The notes under the pieces were generated by a model. That model saw nothing but the letters and a program-made list of their open reading frames with translations. It did no database searches and was not told where the DNA came from. The position numbers and the translations under genes were made by a program. From CAXBDP01 sp963974465 (GTDB lineage: Bacteria > Bacteroidota > Bacteroidia > Cytophagales > Cyclobacteriaceae), in NCBI GenBank assembly GCA_049340005.1, contig JBMPIY010000006.1: DNA of 64,000 nt. One strand, given 5' to 3'. Each line of letters starts with the position of its first letter. Position 1 is the stretch's first letter. Positions 53,376 to 60,757 of this stretch are shown here, in pieces.

Positions 53376-56300
53376 ATGCAGACTACTTCTACTCAACTAG
53401 CCACCAAGAGTTGTAAATTTATTTTTTGTAAAGGGAAGGCAAAAGGAATTTTTTTTAATAAGATTCAATATTCGAAAATAATTGTTTCACTCGTAATATT
53501 TCTTTGTCTTCAAGTTCCTTCATTGGCTCAAGAGAATATTAGAATTTTTGTGAGTGCTCCAGGCCAGATGGTAACAGACTTAGGTTTGGCGGTTGGCCTA
53601 ACTGAGGCAGTTTATACTGAGACCTATGGTGGCTTTGCTCCTTTACCTAATTCAACTTGGGCAATTGGTCCAACTGGTTACTTTAATGCAGATATTGGAA
53701 GGTTTGTTCAAAGTGGTACTGCACCAACAATAAGCACCGATTCCCAATATGGCGCTGGACATGGAGATTTTCTTTCAGTTCCAGTAGGAGGTCAAGTGAG
53801 TCTTAAATTGAACGAGCCAACACAATATTTTGGTTTTGCATGGGCAGCAGGTGATGGTGAAAACACGATTTTTGTCTATAGACAAGGTGTGCTTTTATTT
53901 ACTTTTACTACTGATGATGTAGTGAATTTTATACCAAATGCTCCAAATCCAATAGTCTCCTTTTCGAATGGGAATTATTTAACAGAGGATTATTATGGAA
54001 AACCGACAGGTCCAACTGAGCCTACTGGAGGTCAAAATGCAGCAGAACCTTATGCCTATTTGCATATAGTTGCTACAGAAGGCTTGGCTTATGATAGTTT
54101 AGTTATCTCTCAATTTTCTGGAGGTAGTTTCGAAACAGACAATCATTCAGCTTATTTTGGCGTAATTCCAAATGATACTGATTTGCCTGGTACATGGGTA
54201 ACAGTTGCTACTAGAACGCCACCTCAGGCTTTTAATGATTTGGTGTATGGTAACTTCAGACAGCCAATAGTAATTAATGCGCTAGGTAACGATACTCCTG
54301 GTGAAAGTCCAATAGATGCTGGGACTGTACAAATATTGGGAACTGCTGCTGCAGGAGACCCATTAGTTGTACCAAACGAGGGTACATGGAGTATAAATGG
54401 AACTACAGGGGCAATTACATTTACTCCTGATCCCACTTTAGTTGGAAGTCCTACACCAATAGGTTATCGTGTAAGTGGTTCAGGAGTTCCACCTTTAACA
54501 TCTAATGCTGCTACAGTTACTGTAATATATCAAGAAACCTTTCCTGATTTTGGCACGGTCAATACGAATACAACATTAAATGGAAATGTTAATACAAATG
54601 ACCTTGTAGTTGCTGGTACAGAGTATGATGGAGAAGTTTTAACAAGTGGCCCAGTTGGGGGAGATGGAGCGCTAACACTTAATCTAGATGGAACATACTC
54701 ATTTAGTGCGAGCGTGCCTGGAGTTTACATATACACTTATGATGTATGTGCTCCTGGAGCAACTCCTCCGTGTCCAACAGAAACATTACAGATTACTGTA
54801 ATAGATCCAAATAGCTCGACTAATCCACCAATAGCAAATCCAGATGTAGCCAATACTTTAGAAAATATTGCAGTTATAATCGATGTATTAGAGAATGATG
54901 AGCCAGGCAATGCGGGTGGAGCTTTAGACCCTTCTTCTGTATCTGTAACAGGTGGTCCAGCAAATGGATCTACTTCAGTTAATGCTACTACTGGCGAAAT
55001 CACATATACACCTGATGCTGCCTTTACTGGTGTAGATACCTTTACTTATGAGGTTGATGATACAGATAATAATGGCCCAACCACTACCACAGTCGAGGTA
55101 AGGGTATTTCCAACTGGAACAATAAATACAGTAATAGGAACAGACGATTACAACACTACTTATTCTCGTGAAAACGCAACGGGAAATGTGTTGACTAATG
55201 ACTCTCAGTTAGATAATACCGACCCTTTAGAAGCAACTCCTCAAACAACAACAAATACAGGAGGACGATTAGTATTATTAGCCGATGGTAGTTATACATT
55301 TACTCCTACTCTCAACTTTGTAGGGACTGCAAGCTTTGATTATCAAGTTGTTGGTACTGATGGCGCATCTGCAATCGCAACAATATTTATTACTGTAAAT
55401 CAAGGTTTAGATACGGAACCTGATGTGGAAACTACATTGATTGGTTCAACTGTATCTGGCAATGTGAGTACAAATGATGTAGTGCCTAGCGGTACAACAT
55501 ATTCCTATTCATCTGCTGGAGGTGGAAACCCAGCTGCTGATGTGCCAACTATAAACCCTGATGGTAGTTACACATTTAATCCAACGGCGGCTGGAGTGTA
55601 TGTATTTAATATTCAAGTTTGTGCACCTACTAATCCAAATCCACCATGTAAGGATGAAACATTAACAATTACAGTTAGTGACCCTTCGTCAACAACAAAT
55701 CCACCAATTGCAAATAATGATTTAGCAAATACGCTTGCTGATGCAAATCCGGCGAATCCAGGTGTTCCTGTTACGATCAATGTAATTGCAAATGACCAAG
55801 CTGGTAATGCGGGAGGTGTATTAGATGCTGCGTCTACCGCTGTTGTTTCAGGCCCATCAAATGGTAGCCTAGTAAACAATGGAGATGGCACTATTACGTA
55901 TACTCCAGATGCAGGTTTTTCAGGCGTTGACACCTTTACTTACTCAGTAGACGATACAGATAATAATGGCCCATCTACAGCAACTGTTACCATTAATGTA
56001 TATCCTGCTGGAACAGGTAATATTGTAACAGCTGCGGATGATTATAAAACTACTTATCCAAGTACATCAACTACTGGTAACGTATTAACCAATGACTCCC
56101 AATTGGATAGTACAAATCCATTGGCAGCAACGACTCAGAGTGTTACTAACGGTACTGGAACATTGACTTTATTAGCTGATGGTAGTTATACCTTTACGCC
56201 TGCATTCGGCTTTTTAGGGACCAGTAATTTCCCATATGAAGTTACTGGTACAGATGGAGCTACTGCAAATGCAACCTTACACATTACTGTAAATGCTGGA

Positions 56301-59300
56301 ATTACAGCAACACCAGATGTCGCTGTTGGTTTTGTAGATCAAACAATTAATGGCGATGTGAGTACCAATGATGTAGTACCAGTAGGCTCCACTTATTCGG
56401 GTGAAACAGCAGATGGAGGTAATCCGGGAGGAGCAACAGTTAGCTTTACTTTAAATCCAGATGGCACGTTTGATTTTGAGACGGATACACCGGGTGTGTA
56501 TGTCTATACTTTTGATGTTTGTTCTCCAACAGATCCTACTCCTCCGTGTGTGACAGGTTCGTTAACAATCACTGTTACAGACCCTGCTATCACTACCAAC
56601 CCACCAGTTGCCAATAATGATTTAGCAAATACGCTTGCTGACGCAAATCCGGCGAATCCAGGTGTTCCCGTTGCGATTGATGTATTAGAGAATGATGAAC
56701 CTGGGAATCCAGGTGGAGCTTTAGACCCATCTTCAGTATCTGTAACAAGTGGTCCAGCAAATGGCTCTACCTCCGTAAATGCTACAACTGGAGAAATCAC
56801 TTATACTCCAGATGCAGGTTTTTCAGGCGTTGACACCTTTACTTACTCAGTAGACGATACAGATAATAATGGACCATCTACAGCAACTGTTACTATTAAT
56901 GTATATCCTGCTGGAACGGGAAATATTGTAACAGCGGCAGATGATTACGCAATAACATACCCAAGTGCGAACGCAACAGGAAATGTATTGACAAATGACT
57001 CCCAATTAGATGGTACAGACCCGTTGGAAGCAACACCTCAGAGTGTTACTAATGGTACTGGAACGTTGACTTTATTAGCTGATGGAAGCTATACCTTTAC
57101 ACCAGCCTTAGGTTTTGTAGGTACAAGTATTTTCCCATATGAAGTTACTGGTACAGATGGAGCTACGGCAAATGCAACTTTGCATATCACTGTAAATGCT
57201 GGAATTACAGCAACACCAGATGTCGCTGTTGGTTTTGTAGATCAAACAATTAATGGCGATGTGAGTACCAATGATGTTGTTCCATCAGGCTCAACTTATT
57301 CAGGTGAAACCGCGGACCCAGGTAATCCAGTGGGAGCAACGGTTAGCTTTACTTTAAATTCAGATGGCACGTTTGATTTTGAGACGGATATACCAGGCGT
57401 ATATGTATATACTTATGATATTTGCTCTCCAACAAATCCGACTCCTCCATGTGTGACAGGTTCGTTAACGATCACTGTTACAGATCCTTCTTCCACCACG
57501 AATCCGCCAGTTGCTAACAATGATTTTGCAGTGACTTATGCTGATGCAAATCCAGCCAATCCAGGAGTTGCAGTACCGATAGATGTTGTAGCAAATGATC
57601 AAGTAGGTAACACTGGAGGCAGTATAGATGCCACGACTGTTTCAATAGGAACGGCACCTGCAAATGGTAGCACTTCTATTAATGCAACAACGGGTGTAAT
57701 TACATACACGCCAGATGCTGGTTTCACAGGTGTTGATACCTTTACTTACTCAGTAGACGATACAGATAATAATGGACCATCTACTGCAACTGTTACCATC
57801 AATGTTTATCCAGCAGGAACTGGTAATATTGTAATAGCTGCGGACGATTATGCAAGCACGAATGGTATCACTCCAGTGAGTGGAAATGTATTAACCAATG
57901 ATACCCAGCTTTCAGGAGTAGTACTAACAACTGTTACAAACCCTAATACATATAATAATGCTGGTGAAGGTTCGCTGCTATTGAATGCAAATGGCACCTA
58001 TACGTTCACCCCGGAAGCTAATTTTGAAGGAAGTACAAGTTTCGTTTATACAGCACAAGGTACAGATGGTGCTACAGCTAGCGCTACATTGCATATTACC
58101 GTTTATCCACCACTAACATATACTTGGACTGGTGCAGATGATGATGATTGGTGTAATGTACTTAACTGGGACCTAGGTAGCGTTCCTGTCGCTGGTGCAA
58201 ATATTCGAATAGAAAATACAGGAACGCCTCCAGTTATCAGCAATAGTTGTAATGTTTGTATCAATAATTTAACAATTGATCTTGGGGCTTCATTAACTAT
58301 CCCTGCAGGTGAAACGGTATGTGTTACAGGCACTTTAGATAGCCAAGGAACAGTTCTCGATGCAGGTAATATTGCTATGAGAGGAGTTACTGCACAAACA
58401 ATTATAGGTGACTTCAATATTAGTAATTTGGAGATCGACAATCCAACAGGAGTTACAATTACAGCAGGCCTTGGTAATATGGTAAATATAACTGAAAGCA
58501 TTAAATTGACTCAAGGGGCACTTACCACCAATGACAATTTACGCTTAATAAGTGACGCAAGTGGTGATGCTTATTTTGCACCAATTTCTGATTTGGAATG
58601 TGCGGTGGTTAGTATTATCGGTAATGTTCGAATTCAGAAATTTGTTGCTGGCAATAATAGAGCTTTCCGCTTTATTGCTCATCCATTTAATGGTACATTA
58701 AGCCTCCAACAAATTAGAGATTATGTACATATCACAGGTGAAGGCTTAGACTTCAACGATACAGGTAATCCAAGTGCTTTCTGGTACAATACAGCTGCGG
58801 GTAACCAAGCAGAAGAGGATGAAGATACTGGTTGGGTTGCAGTAAGTCCGGCTAATATAGGAGACTGGTTCAAAGGGCGTGCGGTAAGAATGCTATTCAG
58901 AGGACCACGTAGTCAAGGTGGCGTGGTTGGAGATGATGATTACGTTCCTCAAGATGTTACTTATGAACTTATTGGCGAGGTCAATCTATGTGAGCAAATA
59001 TTGGTGGGCTTAGTAAGATCAGGTAATCCAGGTGATGGAGTTGCAGGGAGTAGTGCATTCAACTTTATAGGTAATCCTTATCCTGCAGCGATAGATTTGA
59101 AAACCATTCCGGGAGGAGATAGAACAAACATAGGCCCTAACTATTATGTATGGCAACCACGCACAGGAGTTCAAGGTGACGACACAGTCTATGGACCTGG
59201 CGGTGGTCGTGGAGGTAATTATGTAGCTGAGCCATTTGATGGAGGTACACCAGTGCTAGGTCAACTTGCTACAGGTACTGGTTTCTTTGTGGTTGCAAAT

Positions 59301-60107
59301 ATTGATAATGCATCACTAACATTCACAGAAGCAAATAAATTAGCTCAAAAGCAATTGGATCCAGGCGCGGCAGTCACCTTTAGAGAAGATGGAGATATAG
59401 CAAGTCGCTATGGCGTTAACACTATGCAATTGGCCATAGATATTGATGGACAAGAGGTCGACCGTGTGCTCGTTTACTTTGATGATGAGACTGATGCTAA
59501 GGTAGATATTATGGATGCAACGAAGTTTGAAAATCCATCTGTAAACTTCTTTACAGTATCAGCAGATGACTATGCAATGGCAATTGATCGCCGACCTTGG
59601 GTTGACGAAGAAGAATATCGTATTCCATTACATATACTTAGTCCTGCTGTTAAATTTACGCTTACAGTTCCAGATTTCGATATGGAATCAGGTCGTACAT
59701 TACAACTCTACGATCGCCATCTGGATGAGCTGATTACACTTGAGAAGGGAGCAACTTATGAGTTTGAGGTTACCGATGAACAAGCTTCCAAAGGTCACCG
59801 ATTTGATATTGTGATGGGAATAGAAGTGATCACAAGCATAAATCCAACAGCAGATCGTTTCCAAGCTTTCTTATTGCCAAACCCAGCTCAACAGCAAGTG
59901 ATGGTAAGTATTCAGCGTCCGGATGAGATTGCTGATACACATGTGCGCTTAGTAGATATAAGAGGTGTAATGCTTTATGAAACAACCATAAAAGCAACAG
60001 ATGATGCGCAGATAAGCTATGAAGTAGGAAGCTTAGCCAAAGGAGTTTATTTGGTGGAAATAACCCATGGCAAGCAACGAATTGTAAAACGATTAATGGT
60101 CAACTAA
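53376..60107 (+). CDS. Giant repeat-rich surface protein with type IX secretion C-terminal domain
   Basis: The 2243-residue protein has a long N-terminal signal (hydrophobic core about 33-49, likely cut after PSLA at residue 51). Residues about 55-270 are a non-repeated N-terminal domain. From about 290 to 1580 it is a tandem array of bacterial Ig/cadherin-like domains with motifs ITYTPDAGFSGVDTFTYSV, GNVLTNDSQLD and DGSYTFTP. Four super-repeats of about 300 residues (301 in the two cleanest steps) are nearly identical. A Cys-bearing domain (TWTGADDDDWCNVLNWDLG, about 1585-1680) and a beta-rich domain follow; the last 85 residues are a type A T9SS sorting domain (LLPNPAQQQVMVSI, DIRGVMLY, LAKGVYLVEI, RLMVN). 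A surface adhesin or matrix role is inferred. Confidence 0.92.
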   Translation: MQTTSTQLATKSCKFIFCKGKAKGIFFNKIQYSKIIVSLVIFLCLQVPSLAQENIRIFVSAPGQMVTDLGLAVGLTEAVYTETYGGFAPLPNSTWAIGPTGYFNADIGRFVQSGTAPTISTDSQYGAGHGDFLSVPVGGQVSLKLNEPTQYFGFAWAAGDGENTIFVYRQGVLLFTFTTDDVVNFIPNAPNPIVSFSNGNYLTEDYYGKPTGPTEPTGGQNAAEPYAYLHIVATEGLAYDSLVISQFSGGSFETDNHSAYFGVIPNDTDLPGTWVTVATRTPPQAFNDLVYGNFRQPIVINALGNDTPGESPIDAGTVQILGTAAAGDPLVVPNEGTWSINGTTGAITFTPDPTLVGSPTPIGYRVSGSGVPPLTSNAATVTVIYQETFPDFGTVNTNTTLNGNVNTNDLVVAGTEYDGEVLTSGPVGGDGALTLNLDGTYSFSASVPGVYIYTYDVCAPGATPPCPTETLQITVIDPNSSTNPPIANPDVANTLENIAVIIDVLENDEPGNAGGALDPSSVSVTGGPANGSTSVNATTGEITYTPDAAFTGVDTFTYEVDDTDNNGPTTTTVEVRVFPTGTINTVIGTDDYNTTYSRENATGNVLTNDSQLDNTDPLEATPQTTTNTGGRLVLLADGSYTFTPTLNFVGTASFDYQVVGTDGASAIATIFITVNQGLDTEPDVETTLIGSTVSGNVSTNDVVPSGTTYSYSSAGGGNPAADVPTINPDGSYTFNPTAAGVYVFNIQVCAPTNPNPPCKDETLTITVSDPSSTTNPPIANNDLANTLADANPANPGVPVTINVIANDQAGNAGGVLDAASTAVVSGPSNGSLVNNGDGTITYTPDAGFSGVDTFTYSVDDTDNNGPSTATVTINVYPAGTGNIVTAADDYKTTYPSTSTTGNVLTNDSQLDSTNPLAATTQSVTNGTGTLTLLADGSYTFTPAFGFLGTSNFPYEVTGTDGATANATLHITVNAGITATPDVAVGFVDQTINGDVSTNDVVPVGSTYSGETADGGNPGGATVSFTLNPDGTFDFETDTPGVYVYTFDVCSPTDPTPPCVTGSLTITVTDPAITTNPPVANNDLANTLADANPANPGVPVAIDVLENDEPGNPGGALDPSSVSVTSGPANGSTSVNATTGEITYTPDAGFSGVDTFTYSVDDTDNNGPSTATVTINVYPAGTGNIVTAADDYAITYPSANATGNVLTNDSQLDGTDPLEATPQSVTNGTGTLTLLADGSYTFTPALGFVGTSIFPYEVTGTDGATANATLHITVNAGITATPDVAVGFVDQTINGDVSTNDVVPSGSTYSGETADPGNPVGATVSFTLNSDGTFDFETDIPGVYVYTYDICSPTNPTPPCVTGSLTITVTDPSSTTNPPVANNDFAVTYADANPANPGVAVPIDVVANDQVGNTGGSIDATTVSIGTAPANGSTSINATTGVITYTPDAGFTGVDTFTYSVDDTDNNGPSTATVTINVYPAGTGNIVIAADDYASTNGITPVSGNVLTNDTQLSGVVLTTVTNPNTYNNAGEGSLLLNANGTYTFTPEANFEGSTSFVYTAQGTDGATASATLHITVYPPLTYTWTGADDDDWCNVLNWDLGSVPVAGANIRIENTGTPPVISNSCNVCINNLTIDLGASLTIPAGETVCVTGTLDSQGTVLDAGNIAMRGVTAQTIIGDFNISNLEIDNPTGVTITAGLGNMVNITESIKLTQGALTTNDNLRLISDASGDAYFAPISDLECAVVSIIGNVRIQKFVAGNNRAFRFIAHPFNGTLSLQQIRDYVHITGEGLDFNDTGNPSAFWYNTAAGNQAEEDEDTGWVAVSPANIGDWFKGRAVRMLFRGPRSQGGVVGDDDYVPQDVTYELIGEVNLCEQILVGLVRSGNPGDGVAGSSAFNFIGNPYPAAIDLKTIPGGDRTNIGPNYYVWQPRTGVQGDDTVYGPGGGRGGNYVAEPFDGGTPVLGQLATGTGFFVVANIDNASLTFTEANKLAQKQLDPGAAVTFREDGDIASRYGVNTMQLAIDIDGQEVDRVLVYFDDETDAKVDIMDATKFENPSVNFFTVSADDYAMAIDRRPWVDEEEYRIPLHILSPAVKFTLTVPDFDMESGRTLQLYDRHLDELITLEKGATYEFEVTDEQASKGHRFDIVMGIEVITSINPTADRFQAFLLPNPAQQQVMVSIQRPDEIADTHVRLVDIRGVMLYETTIKATDDAQISYEVGSLAKGVYLVEITHGKQRIVKRLMVN
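54822..58110 (+). repeat. Long tandem repeat array within the adhesin gene, period 876-903 bp
   Basis: Comparable points of successive units begin at 54822, 55698, 56598 and 57501. The word starting GGCGTTGACACC recurs at 55923 and 56826 and, with two changes, at 57729: steps of exactly 903 bp. Identity is highest between units two and three. Each unit has three sub-domains. Indels between units are multiples of three bases, preserving frame. Confidence 0.9.
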
Positions 60108-60119
60108 ACCGAAGAAATG

Positions 60120-60144
60120 GCGGGAGGATAAATTACCCTCCCGC
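60120..60144. repeat. Inverted pair of GCGGGAGG words between adhesin and small-protein genes
   Basis: GCGGGAGG (60120-60127), a 9-bp loop, CCTCCCGC (60137-60144), forming a perfect 8-bp hairpin 12 bp after the adhesin stop. It is not followed by a T run, although it could still slow or end transcription. It is the only copy of the word in a non-coding region and the only palindromic pair. Confidence 0.9.
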
Positions 60145-60179
60145 TGATTTTCAATTCACCATTCAAAAGAAAATTTAAA

Positions 60180-60395
60180 ATGAAAAAGATCATCTTCACT
60201 ATACTAATTAATTTTGTTGCAATTTGCACCTACGCCCAAACCTTTGGTGGGCCTCCTAGCTTCACTCCAGATGTATTGGATAATCCAATCGATGGTGGAT
60301 TAGGCATATTACTAGGTGCTGGTGCTGCCTATGGAGCCAAAAAGCTTCGTGACAAGCGCAACAGAAATAATCAAGATCATAATAAGGAGGATTAA
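60180..60395 (+). CDS. Small exported protein with PID-CTERM-like sorting end
   Basis: The 71-residue protein has a signal peptide (KKIIFTILINFVAICTYAQ, cut after TYA) followed by a short spacer and the C-terminal pattern NPIDGGLGILLGAGAAYGAKK, that is PID, a hydrophobic helix, then a Lys/Arg-rich tail. This tripartite PID, helix, basic layout matches the PID-CTERM protein-sorting class of Bacteroidota. The mature part outside the sorting region is only about ten residues, so the product may be a near-empty anchor. Downstream of the adhesin. Confidence 0.75.
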   Translation: MKKIIFTILINFVAICTYAQTFGGPPSFTPDVLDNPIDGGLGILLGAGAAYGAKKLRDKRNRNNQDHNKED

Positions 60396-60399
60396 AATA

Positions 60400-60654
60400 A
60401 TGCTGGCAAAACTATTTGGTAGAAATAATAGCTTGGCCACAAAAGGAGCGAAGCTTTGGAAGCAATTTGAAAAGAAAGGTAAAGAAGCTGAAAGCAAAAA
60501 TGAATTGACTGAAGCAAAGCAATTTTATACAAATGCATTGGAGGAGATTCAAAAGCTCCAAGAAGTTGATAATCGCCGCTCTCGTTACTTTTCTTTCAAG
60601 ATTTCGCAGATCCGATTTGCTCTAGAGAGAGTGGAGTCGCAACTGCAATCCTAG
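60400..60654 (+). CDS. Small Lys/Glu-rich helical protein of unknown function
   Basis: The 84-residue cytoplasmic protein starts at ATG 60400, which has an AAGGAGG at 60384-60390, a good Shine-Dalgarno site in this SD-poor genome. The sequence is helical and highly charged (LWKQFEKKGKEAESKNELTE), with a TPR-like AKQFYTNALEEIQKL. No family recognised. Only 4 bp separate it from the preceding small gene, so the two are probably co-transcribed. Confidence 0.7.
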   Translation: MLAKLFGRNNSLATKGAKLWKQFEKKGKEAESKNELTEAKQFYTNALEEIQKLQEVDNRRSRYFSFKISQIRFALERVESQLQS

Positions 60655-60757
60655 GTTTTATCATACCCATGTTTAGAGCTGGAATAGCATTCCTAATTGA
60701 TTAAGTTTTTCAGGAATTTTTACTCCTTATTTTTTACCTATATTGTTTCCAAATTTT

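Noticed and set aside
54224..56800. Several proline/glycine-rich open frames antisense to the adhesin gene
   Set aside because: They recur because the repeats recur; they mirror the codon pattern of the plus-strand gene and lack starts and signals.
54822..58110. Periodic repeats considered as a CRISPR array
   Set aside because: The units are about 900 bp, coding and contiguous in frame; no short repeat-spacer pattern and no cas genes.
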